From: Smittium mucronatum
Lineage: Eukaryota > Kickxellomycota > Harpellomycetes > Harpellales > Legeriomycetaceae
Length of the DNA stretch: 64,000 nucleotides
Assembly: GCA_001953115.1 (NCBI GenBank)
Contig: LSSL01003891.1
Coordinates: 1-64,000, forward strand
Direction: 5' to 3'
Shown one piece after another: positions 48,991 through 59,854 of the stretch. The notes beneath the pieces were generated by a model. That model was given only the letters and a program-made list of their open reading frames with translations. It made no database searches and was not told the origin of the DNA. Made by a program: the position numbers and the translations under genes. Position 1 is the stretch's first letter; each line of letters begins with the position of its first letter.

Positions 48991-51402
48991 TTAAAATTTC
49001 TTTTTTTGTTGGTTGCCGCGGTTCTTGGCTTTAGTTTTTGGAACGAAATCCGTCCATCCGCCATCATCATCGTTATTATTGCTCTCCTGTTCAGCTGACT
49101 CTACTGGAGCTGTTCCATCAGTCTCCAAAAGTGCAAATTTGTTAACAAGCTCAACATTTTCTGTGGGTTTTTTAAGAATAGTTGTGCTATCACGAGGTGC
49201 GAAGTTGACAGATTTTTTAAAATCAGGTTTGACTTCCCTATCGTTTGATGATCCAATTTCGTTATATCTGGCCCCACCATTAGAATGGCCTCTTTCACCG
49301 TACCTTTCTCCATCGTTAGAATCTCTGTTACGATTGTGTCTTTCATTGTGATATCTGTTTTGATTAGGTCTATCGCTATGGGTGGAAGACTGGTCATTGG
49401 ACCTTCTAGGGTATGAACGCCTGGTACTGTCGGCATGATTTCTGCCATCCCTTGAAGTGCTTCTGGGTTGTGGTTGGTTAGAAGAGTCGTCTCTTCGTCT
49501 CCATTCGCCACCCTGATCATCCCAGGATATTTTCTTATTTCTGACTGTGTTATCCTCATTAGTTTTGCTAATTGGAGTGGATGGAACTATAGGTTCGACC
49601 TCTGCAGGATCATTGTGTTTTCTCCATTCAGAATTCTTATCAGCATCGGTTGGAACTTTAAGGTCCTCAGAGTCATCAATAGGTTTAGGAGTTGGTTCAT
49701 TAGGAGGGAGAGGATTGTTATTCCTCCATTGAGATTTTTTATCAGCATCAGTTAAAGGTCTTGGTTCTCTATCGGGCTTTGGTGATCTACTACGTGGGGC
49801 AGGGTTGTTATTCCTCCACTGAGATTGTTTGTCAGCTTCTGTTAAAGGTCTTGGTTCTCTATCAGGTCTAGGCGAAATGGCGCGTGGAGTAGGGTTATTG
49901 TTTCTCCATTGGGATTGTTTGTCAGCCTCAGTTAAAGGTCTTGGTTCTCTAACAGGCCTTGGGGAAATGGCGCGAGGAGCAGAATTATTGTTTCTCCACT
50001 GGGACTGCTTATCAGCTTCAGTTAAGGGCCTTGGTTCCCGAGAGGAGAAAGAAGTTTCGCGAGAGAAAGATTTTCCAGTTTCAAGAGGTTGGGGATCTCT
50101 ATGTTGCCTCCATTTGTCAGTGGTGTCAGCAGCACTGGGCTCAAAAGATCTTCTATTGTTATCGTTAGAATCGAATCTTCTTGAATTTCCAGATCTTGGG
50201 GCAGGATCGTCATGTTTTCTCCATTGGCTATTTTCGTCAGCAGCACTCGTGCGTTCTTGGGATTTATCCCTTGCTCTTTCTCCACGCCAATTTGAAAAAT
50301 CACGGTCGTCATTTTGAGCTGCTCCTATAATAAAAAGAAAGGTTAGTTATAAAAAAATAGACAGGGGTTAGAAAACTTATACTTTTTTTGGCAATATTGA
50401 CCCTCATGTTTCTTCCTTTAACATCCTAAAATTAAAAAACCAAAGGATATTAAAAAAAATAAGAATGATAGCATTAAGGATAAAGTTTACAGTTCCAGTT
50501 AAATTCAAGGCATTTGTAAGCTGTTCAGGACCAGGGAAAGTTAATATAGCAGTTCCCTTGGATCTCCCAGTAGCAAAATCGATAAAAATGTGGGTGGATT
50601 GAATCTGTTTTGCAGAATAAAGAGTAAATAAGGAAAAATTGGGAAGGAAATAAAAGTAGAATAAAGGGATAATAATACATCAATTCCTGAGAAAGCTAAA
50701 GTAATATCGGCTTCAGAAACGTCATAAGGAAGATTTTCAACATATGCATTGTAGGGAGGTTCAGTTGGGAAAGGTACTTCCTCTCTAGTATGTCTGTAAT
50801 CGTTTTGATCAGAATCTATAAGAATAAAAAACAAGAGTTAAGAAAATAATACAAAAACAACAAAGCAAGAAAAAGAAAACCTCTTTGAGGCAGATCAGAT
50901 CTGTTTGGAGCATTGTGAAGGTTTGTTCTAGTAGCTATTAGTGGAAAAAAGAAAAATGTCAGTATATTGAAAAAGATGGTGGAGGAATAATTAAGAAGGG
51001 AGAAGCGTAGATAAGAGTTTGTTACCTGGAGCTTCAGAGGCTGTAAGAGTGAGTCAAATTACACAACCAAAAAAATTAAAAAAGGGAAATATTGAAGAAA
51101 AAAATAAGTAAATTTGGGGTTGTGCTTACGAGCTGATGGAAGTTCGACCTCATCGTCTGCCCATGAAGAACTGATATCTAATGGAAAGAGTAATACCGAA
51201 AAGAAAGAATACTGGATTATAGATGCGAAAAATAGGGCATTGGTGAGTTTTGGAAGTACCTGAAGTCATGAGGAAGGCATTTAGGTTCATTTTCTGAGCC
51301 TTATTGGACTTCTTTTTAGCTATAAAAGAAATAGAGGGATGATAAATCGATCTGGAAGGTCAAGAAAAAGAGCAAAGGCGGAGGTAATCGCTTACGAGGC
51401 AT
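48991..51402 (-). CDS. TIF3: Translation initiation factor eIF4B-like RNA-binding protein
   Basis: Nine exons join in phase: 51396-51402, 51260-51319, 51130-51177, 51026-51040, 50881-50934, 50679-50815, 50491-50604, 50383-50425 and 48991-50324. They encode 603 residues. The N-terminus has the fungal eIF4B signature: basic MPPKKK, then MNLNAFL and SWADDEVELP (W28). One RRM follows (about 84-158), with RNP2 AYVENL and RNP1 RSKGTAIL. After it come an Arg/Asp-rich region and tandem 30-residue units with the core LTEADKQSQWRNNN, like the WR repeats of yeast Tif3. A Gly/Arg/Asn-rich stretch and a C-terminal DDDGGWTDFVPK with a lysine tail complete it. In the family it binds RNA and stimulates eIF4A helicase during scanning in the cytoplasm. 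The first exon is 7 nt and the fourth only 15 nt, so automatic gene finders could miss both. The neighbouring small frames on both strands are shadows. Confidence 0.9.
49743..50035 (-). repeat. Tandem 90-bp coding repeats in the eIF4B gene
   Basis: The phrase CAGCNTCNGTTAARGGNCTTGG (plus strand) recurs at 49743, 49833, 49923 and 50013, an exact 90-bp period. It encodes 30-residue WR-type units. A more diverged unit lies just left, around 49650. DNA similarity beyond what the protein needs suggests recent expansion by unequal crossing or slippage. Confidence 0.85.
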
Positions 51403-53942
51403 GTTGGATTAATTGAATTTAGAGATAAATTTGACGTATGGAACTGATATTGCGGACTCTCTTCAAACTTGAAAAGAGGAAAAATAAAAGCTTAATAAAA
51501 CTTAAGAGAGAGACTTCATAACAATATTTTTAATGGCATTGAAATGCGTGAATTTCAAGTCAAGACTTGACGCTCAATCAGTGGACTTAATCATAGTCGA
51601 GAGAAAAAAAAGACAAAACGATATTTATAAATATGATTCTATTGGTCAAAAAATTTATTGGGAACTAAAACAATCCCTTATTTTTGGGAACAGATCAGAA
51701 TCGTATAAGCCTAAAAATACCCAAACTAGAAAATACATCGAATCACAATAAGCTATTTTAGGGAAAAATAGAGTCCCTAAAAAAACATTGTTTTGGGGAC
51801 AAATATTAATTGGGGACCAAAAAAGTTGTAAAATCAAAAAAAATAAATGACGGGTATTGGACACTAAGCCTATTCTTCGCTAAAAAAACAGCGAAATGAG
51901 TGGATATAGGGCTCTAAATAAATTATACGAGAAAAAAAAATCAGACGAGTAGGTATTTCGCTGTTGTTTGCGATCAGAAACGTTATCTTGCGATATCATT
52001 TCGTGATTTTAAAAAAATAACTCTCAAGTGGTGGAGGGCGACTCAGCCAGCAGCTAGAGCAGCTCTTCCTGCCAAAGGTCCCTTCTTATCCAGCATAGCA
52101 TCCGACACGAGACCCAATCCCATTTTGCCATTGATTCCATCAATGCTTTTAGCCTGGAAGACCAATGTATCTATTGGCTGCACAAATTTGTATTCGTTAA
52201 TATATTTGTTGGTTCAAGAGAATTTTTTTTCTAATTTTTTCGTCTTAGTCCCCTTCTCTCCTTCCTGATTTCCATTTGTTTTCTCATCATTCGGATCATG
52301 TTGAGGTTAGCTCATCAATAGCGCCGTTTGTTAATTATTGGTTAGAATTCAAAATAATATATATATGTTAAATTACTCTTATAGCAGCTCTTGAAAACAA
52401 TTGAACAGTATTAGATAGCACTTTATAACTTAAATTCTTTACTATTCCGATTTGCTATCAATTACCAATTTATTTTTAACGGGGCTGAAGATGAGCCAAT
52501 AGTTGAAATCGGATTTATTTAATCTATAATCTTGAATTTAACTCTTTCAGGGGCGATGGTACAAAAAATGGCTCCCACTTTTCGCTCAATGTTATAATTA
52601 GTTTAATATTATTCGTGTACAATTGGGTTGATCGTGCATTTGGGCAAATTAGAATTGTAAATTACACAAATAGGGGCAAAGTACAAATTTGGGCCCTGAA
52701 AGAGTTAATTGGAAACAAATCGGAGAACATTTCTTGAGCGTCAAGAGACTGATTAAGATCAGCAGCAGCAGCAGCGAATTATGTTTTCATGCACCATTAG
52801 GGCTACTTGCAATGATACTGCCAGAAGTCTAATATTAAGCTATACAGTGTGAAAGTTTATAGAGCCAACGAGTAAAATTAAGATAAGAATAAATTTAGAA
52901 ATTAAACCAAGTGTAGCAAGTGTAGCAGGCTAATTAACTTTTCGAATTCTTTTGTCGCCAATTTCCCCCATTTTTATATATTACCAGAATGGTTAATTAC
53001 AAACATCATCACCCTCCTTTAGATCATTAGTTGTTCTTATTCTCTCCTAAGCTAAGTGATATGATTTTCTTGATTTTTTTCTCCCAGAATTTTATTGTCA
53101 GACAATCTTTAGAAATGCTGGTAAATTTTCGAGTATTCAAGGGCGACGAGGTTGTTAGTATGTTGTTTTTTTGTGATGCCTATTGTATTTCGGTTTAGAT
53201 TCTATACTGATTGAATAATTAGAAACAATCAAACAAATATAATTATGATTTTACTGATAATCTCAATTTCAGATTCTGAAGTCCCTTTTGTTCCAAAAAA
53301 AATAATCATATTCTATTATCTTTCTTTTAGGAAAAATGTTGTTTAAAAAAAGGTTCAAGTTTTTTCACTTTGTTGAAATGTCAGACATGAACGTTGTAAT
53401 TTTTAGGTAACGTAATCGCAGATATTTATATATTGCACTGAGAATATAAACATATAGCAAAAAATAACTCAGTTTTAAATATAATCAAAGAAAAATAATA
53501 TTTACTGTTAAGCAAAAATTAAGAAAATACAGATTCGAGTTTCCTAAAATCAGATAAAAGCGTTTAATCTACATACTGTCCATCCTGGTTCAATTAACCG
53601 CAAATTATTTCCTTAGTTTATATGCAGGGTGTCATACTTTGTATTTTATATTAGAAAGGTTTATAAATTATTTATTTCAATAATTTACAAAGGTTGGGCA
53701 AATTTTATTTTTGTATGCATGGGTTTAAAATATCCACCTATTTGTTTATTGTTTTTTTGTATAACATTATAACTCTTTTTTTCGATTAAACAAACAAACT
53801 TTACCTACATATATTTATTTCCAAAGCTTTAAGCTAGTAAAAAAAAATCTAAAAAATCATACTTAAACCCAGTATATTCTAGAATATATATATTATCTCA
53901 AAAGACACATCCCCATGAAGAACCTTGTTTATTTTTATCAAG
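51403..53942. other. Intergenic region with small coding-like patches
   Basis: This is the shared upstream region of the divergent eIF4B (minus) and first ABC transporter (plus) genes, about 2.5 kb. It holds a GC-richer patch at 52020-52180 (described separately), an (AGC)5 run at 52761-52775, and two short plus-strand ATG frames: 52781-52852 (MFSCTIRATCNDTARSLILS) and one from 53115 (MLVNFRVFKGDEVV) that meets a GTATGT donor-like site. I could not connect these into a gene. Confidence 0.45.
52043..52213 (-). CDS. Possible terminal exon of a small unrecognised gene
   Basis: A minus-strand frame is open from 52213 to a TGA at 52043-52045. It contains SIDGINGKMGLGLVSDAML and KKGPLAGRAALAAG, a composition that looks like real protein and is Gly/Ala-rich and slightly amphipathic. 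The DNA is markedly GC-richer than its flanks. A possible acceptor (TTTGTGCAG, just before CCAATAG) would give an in-phase exon starting near 52178, but I found no matching donor upstream. The opposite strand is also open across 51916-52270, so strand is uncertain. Function unknown. Confidence 0.3.
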   Translation of the reverse strand, partial: TNKYINEYKFVQPIDTLVFQAKSIDGINGKMGLGLVSDAMLDKKGPLAGRAALAAG

Positions 53943-56171
53943 ATGGAAATCTTAGACGTACAAGCTGAATCAAAAAATTCATTTGACGCTGAAAAATTTC
54001 AGAAACTCTCATTGAAATTTACTCCATCCCAGATATCTTTTAAGAATTTGGTCTATTCCGTGCCTATTCGCTCAAAATCTAAAAAAAAAGAATCAGAACA
54101 TATAGATCCAGCCTCTTCAAAGAAGAAAAAGACTAAAATTATACTTGATAATATCACTGGCTCTTTTATGCCAGGAAGATTAACAGCCATAATGGGGTAA
54201 TTTTATACAATTAAATACTTTTAGCTTCACAGATTTAAATATTACCCACTGTTTTTTTTATTGGGATGGGTTAAAACCATAGTCCTAGCGGTTCTGGAAA
54301 AACCAGTCTTCTTAATCTGCTATCTGGAAGAATATCCTCCAGCAAATTCGAAGGAGGTATCTGGCTTAATGGAAGACGGGCAGATGGCGGCTCGTTAGGT
54401 TTAGTTTCCAGGTTTATCAGTCAGGATGATATCATGCTGTCTACAATGACTGTCAAAGAAGCCATAGAAATGGCTATAGAATTCAGAATAAAAGATATAT
54501 CACGCGAAGAAATCAATAGAAGAACTAATGATGCTATTTACACTTTAGAGCTTGAAAAGTGTCAAAACACAATTATAGGTGACTCTATTACTACAGGGAT
54601 AAGTGGAGGGGAAAGAAAACGCACTTCCATAGCTATGGAGATGGCCACCGACTCTTCTATATTGTTCTTGGATGAACCAACTTCTGGACTTGATATCTAC
54701 ACTTCTCACCTGGTGGTAAAGCTTTTAAAAAAAATATCTCGATCGGGGCAGACTGTAGTTTCTGCTATACACCAGCCTTCTTCTGACATTTTCAACCTTT
54801 TTGATGATATTTTGATTTTGAGTGAAGGTTTGGTGGCTTATTTCGGTCCCCAGAAAGATCTTGTTCCTTATTTCTCCTCAATCGGCTATCAGTGCCCATT
54901 ATACACAAACCCAGCCGACTTTATTTTCACAGATGTCCTAAACCCACTAGGATTCGATCCCGTACAGAACACAAGACAATTGAATAGATTAATAAACTCT
55001 CAAAATCTTAGTGATACTTGGAATTTCTCATCACAAGCAAAAATCCTTAATGCTTCTGTTGAAAATCCCCTTTTGGATCCCTTAACCCCTTTAAACTTTA
55101 CTAGTTCAGTTTCCTCATTCAAGCAATTTACTCTCTTGACTCGCCGAGCCTATAAGAGCGTTTATAGAAACAAATTAGCACTTCCTACTAGATTGGGACA
55201 GTCTTTGACATTGCCACTTATCATGGGTGTTGTGTACTACAAATCAAACTTGAAGCCTATTGAAACCCAAATACAGGTTATTTTAACCCCTCTATTAATC
55301 ATTTACTTGAAATAAAACATGCCTTGCATAACAATTTTTTTTATTAAAAAAAATAGAATATTATGGGATCTTTGTTTTTTGGCATCATTTCCCATTTTAT
55401 TCCTGTAGCTATCAGTGTTCTCAGCACTTTTAGCGCTGAAAAATTTGTTTTCAAGAGAGAGTACCAAAACGGATACTACAGGACAACTCCATACTTTTTG
55501 TCCAAGTTCATAATCGAGGTAAATCCTGTATTTTTTTATCCCTAATTGGTCAGTATTCCGCAAAAATATATTAACTTTTTTCCGACCTTTTACTATTATA
55601 GCTGCCAATACAGTTTATATGCCCCATAATATTTTCTGCTATTTCTTATCCTATGGTTGGATATGTTTTGACTCTTGAAAAATTTTCCATACATACGGGT
55701 GCAATGACTCTAACTTCTTTAATTTCGTTCTCGATTGGGACTTTTGTTTCTGCATTTTTTGATGACCTTTCCGTAGCTCTTGCGGTTCTTCCACTCATTC
55801 TAGTATTCCCCATGGTGTTTTCAGGGTTTCTAGTCAATTCTGGTGATATTCTTCCCTGGATCAGCTGGCTCCAATGGACAAGTCCCTTAAAATACGCGTT
55901 CACTATTTCCGTTACTAATCAACTAGTTGGCTATACATACAACAACATCAACGTCGGAGATTCCAAGTTAGAATCACTCAAGTTGGGCCCGATTGGAATT
56001 TATGGTTGTTTCGGTATAATGGGCCTATTCTTTCTGGTATTTTCTATTCTTGGTTATGTTGGCCTCCTAATATTCTCAAAAAGATATACTTTTGGATTTC
56101 AAGCTTCAACCTCTAGAACCAAAAAGTTGAAATTGCTTGGACCACCTGATCAACTTTTCTTAAAAAGATAA
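53943..56171 (+). CDS. ABCG-type half-transporter, copy 1
   Basis: Four exons (53943-54196, 54283-55276, 55357-55518, 55602-56171) encode 659 residues in NBD-TMD order, typical of White/ABCG half-transporters, which work as dimers in membranes and export lipids, pigments or drugs. The first intron splits the Walker A motif, restored as GPSGSGKT (85-92). Other ATPase blocks are [25 protein letters not shown] (signature, from 191), [14 protein letters not shown] (Walker B, about 209) and HQPSSD (switch His about 248). The membrane domain keeps the ABCG blocks [16 protein letters not shown] and [12 protein letters not shown]...SPLKYAF. The likely start is ATG 53943 (MEILDVQ); the frame is open a little upstream but without a better Met. 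It is paralogous to the gene at 59855. The substrate cannot be inferred. Confidence 0.92.
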
Positions 56172-59100
56172 TAAAAAAAATAAGCATGAAATATGCTTTT
56201 TTTTTCTCCTCTATCTTTTTTTCTAGATCATTTTATCTAAACGTACAACCAACCCATATTTTTTTTATAAATCCCAAAATGAACTTTCACTATACCTTTT
56301 TAAAATTCCCCATTTCGATGATTTTTAGAGAAGAAAATGCTTAAATGGTAGTAATGGAGTGCACACCTCCATTGATAACATCATCTTTTTTTATCTTTCT
56401 ACTCTTTAAATTTTAATAATTTAAATAAAACCGTGGAAATACCATAAGCTTTGGCATCTGGACAACTATTTTTTAATATTATAAAAATAAACTTCATTCC
56501 CATTTCTATAGTGATTAATAATCGAAAAAAATAACATCCAAAAAATTCGCTTTAAAAATTCGGTCTTTAATTAGAACTAAAAGATTTTATATTTTATTTT
56601 AGAAATTAAGTGGCATAAAGTAATTAAAATAAAACTCAAATAAATAATGTTTTTTCTAGATTTTTTTTTTTTCATTTTCTTCTCAAATTTAACATCCAAT
56701 TGATTGCACTTTTCAGAGAAAGTGGTGTACTGCAACACCATCTCCAATTGAATAAATTTAATGTTTCATATTGTTGGTTTTATATGCTTTAAATTTTTTT
56801 TTTTTTAAATTACAGTAAAAGAGTTGTTTTTATCAATATATTAATTTTGTAATTTAAAAAAAAATTTTTTTTTGTCGAGTATTGAATAAAATTAACCAAA
56901 CTTTTTTTTTTTTTAAAAAAAAAAGTTTCACAGAAAATTTCAGGGATGAAACAACTAATAATACGAGAACATTTGGTGAGATTTAAAAGAATTTATAGAT
57001 GCGATGTTCATAAATAATATTTTCTTCGATAAAGGGATTGTTCTCTAAAAATAATCGACTTGAAAACTTCATTTCACTACTGCACACTGATCATTTGGTT
57101 GTTTTTTTAAAAAGTAAAAATCTACTTTATACTTTAATATATGCCATGAACGATAAATTTAAAAGAAATAAAGCCCGAATGAAAAAAGATTTTTTATCGA
57201 AGGGGTTTTTTCCGCTCCCCATCCCCCCCTCCTATCCATCTTTGTTGTTGAATTATATGTGTTATTGCGTTGTTTAATACAAGATATATCCACCAATCCA
57301 TATAGATTTTGGAATGTCTCTCGATATATAAGATTTATATAGGTTTTAACTTTTCTATTTTATATTATTAATATCTTTATCCGAGCTCTATTACTAATTG
57401 CAAAACTCTATAAAAGAGCAAATTATATCATTACTGCGTAGCTCTATTATTCACGCTATTTATGATATTATCAATAAAGGTATTTTATGATATTTTAAAC
57501 GTTGGATAAGTTCCTATCATTGTTTCAATTGTATGATTTTCAATAAGAACGTGCTTGAAAATTGAGAAAAAAGGATTTTCATTTTTAAATTTAAAAAGTT
57601 ACTGTTCGCCATTATTTAAATTTGGAAATATTGGCGATTATCATCAACCAAATATATGCACTTCGATTTGTTAAATAAGTCACGAAATATCGTAGATAAA
57701 CACCTTGGACCCTTCTAAAAGGACGGTTTGTCACTATGATAATGATTGATAATGTAAAAACAGTTCTTTAAATTACTGATTTTATCAATATAGTTATATT
57801 TTCGCTTTACCCAAAAAAAAAGTCACAAAAAAGCTTGACCTATTTTCAACCCCGAAACCCGCCTTTATTCTAAGTATTACTTTTGAATTTCCAAATTTAT
57901 TTAAAGGGGCTTGAATTTAACTTTTTTATGGCCTGTAATACTGGCTATATTCTAAAATTAATTTTGCATTAGTATTTATGCGGTGGATGAGTACCACAAC
58001 CCACTCCACCTCTAAAATTACCATATGTTTATTTCTATTAACTTTTTCTTGGCATTATCAATCACATGGAAAAAATAAATAGAATTTAAAATAAAGGAAA
58101 AAGGGAAATGAACTTAACAAACAGATTGACAATTTTATAATTTTAAATATTTGTTTTCAATTTGATTGTTATCACTTGAGTGATCTAAAAAGATTTATAG
58201 GTATTATTTAGTAAAAAAATAGAAATGTAGCAAATTTATTGGTGAGATTAATAGCAAAGGTTTCTTAAAAATAAACTTATTTCCAACATATAGGATGTCA
58301 AGATATTTAACAATCATGATTTTAATTTTAAAAAACTTTTTTGAGAAAACAAGTAGCTCATTTCTGAAAATAGAAAGGAAAGGTGGATCCTTTTGTTTAC
58401 TTTTAATTAAAAATTATTGCTTTTTATGGCCGGTTCGAAATATGATACTGTATCCATCTGAATAAAATTAGAGCTAGCAGTGTAAGAATTAGCTTTAACT
58501 TAAGCTGGATCACGATTATTAAGGAGTTTTTAATCTCCTAACCAATCCATGTTGGCGGGTTTAAAAAATATCATTTGGCAGAATTAAATCTTGCAAGAAA
58601 TTGGATTGAAAGTGCTCGATATTTCCCTCAGGTACTCAACTAGGGAAGGTTTATAGAATAGGCGTTTTTATAAATCTATGTGTTGACATTTGAATACCGA
58701 AATTAATTATTTCTTTAATAACAAAACCTTTTATAATATCCTTTTAAATAACTTGTATTAAAAAACTAGTTCTAAATCTTTGTTTGCTAGATTAATCTCG
58801 TATATTTTATTTTTAAAAAACGCGACTAATAAGTTATTCGAATGATTTCATAATATGGCCACGACGGATTATATTCAAATTTAAAAATAAACATAAACAG
58901 GAAACTTTTCAAATCTCCTCACATATTATTTATTTATTTGGAACACCGCCCAAATGCTGTTTGAATTTTAATTATTTAGATCATTTTGTGCCATTTTCTA
59001 TGCCGCTTTGATTTTAGCTTTAAAGATTTATAATCCATTGGCTACTATTATGCAATTTCCAAACGTATTTCTTTAATTTTATCAAATAAGAATATGTAAC

Positions 59101-59403
59101 ACGTTGGATATTAAAGAATTAATATACCAGTTGAATTGACGGAGATAAATTATTTTTAATCAATTTTTATTTCTAAATGCACTCAATTCTAGGTTAAAGC
59201 CCACTGCATTTAAATTCCCTTTTGTAGTTTCTCTATTAATGGCCACACCTCTGTGCTAAAAGTAACAAGCATTTTCTAAAAAAACAGATGTTTAATTATT
59301 GAAAAAAATGTTGATTTTATCAAAGGGATGGGAAAAATTGCTTTGGATGCTCATTCGTTGATATATTAATATATAATTTTACTGGATTATCGCGTATTGA
59401 ATT
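56172..59403. other. AT-rich spacer between the two ABC transporters
   Basis: About 3.2 kb with no convincing gene. A plus-strand frame ending at 57277 is lysine-rich and proline-tailed and matches nothing. A short hairpin-like sequence, AGGAGTTTTTAATCTCCT, lies near 58521-58538. No recognisable remnant of a third transporter copy was found. Confidence 0.5.
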
Positions 59404-59796
59404 TTAATTCAAACAACCGGGAAACGTTCCTCCGCTCTTTTTATTTCTACTGATTCCTGTTGGTGATAACAGAAGCGGGGTATGTCTAATTTCATCTACC
59501 CCCTGGTATCCAAATGCATTTGCAATATACAATTCCGCAAAGTTCGTGGAACGAGGAAGCATGATAATATTATTCATCGTGGTAAAGAAATAGGCGCATG
59601 TATACTGATTTACGCTGTGAATTAAATCAGACAACGTATTACTTTTTTCAGTCTAATATACTCTAATAAAATATATAATACCCACATCTCCCAATTTATT
59701 GGTAGTGGGTTTTCCATAAACGTAAAATTTAACACATATATCATCTGATAGATTATTCCATTCCTTAATATCGTCCTCCACTTTCAAGTAACATCT
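59404..59796 (-). pseudogene. Small unrecognised reading frame, interrupted once
   Basis: The minus-strand frame is open from 59796 to a stop at 59404 except for a TAG at 59653-59655. Its composition is protein-like: VEDDIKEWNNLSDDICVKFY, then after the stop TEKSNTLSDLIHSVNQYTCA, and a C-terminus GGTFPGCLN. The TAG lies in a 33-nt stretch that starts GTGGGT and ends TTAG and keeps the phase if removed, so it could be a very short intron; all others in this window are at least 55 nt. No start codon is convincing. The 5' end lies about 60 bp from the second transporter's ATG, which favours a decayed gene. Family unknown. Confidence 0.4.
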
Positions 59797-59854
59797 TTAC
59801 AAATTTTATTAAGCTGGGCTTGAGAGTATCTTGCTTCAACCTTCGTATACAATA

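Noticed and set aside
49013..50317. Several plus- and minus-strand frames over the eIF4B terminal exon
   Set aside because: They are repeat-derived shadows. The true minus-strand frame lacks an early ATG in this exon but continues from upstream exons in phase.
51533..51751. Plus-strand 72-codon frame (MALKCVNFKSRLDAQ)
   Set aside because: It is Lys/Ser-rich with no recognisable domain and lies in the upstream region of eIF4B; support is too weak for a gene call.
57038..57277. Plus-strand frame with lysine-rich body and proline-rich end
   Set aside because: It has no motif, starts without a convincing ATG context and has no extension by splicing.
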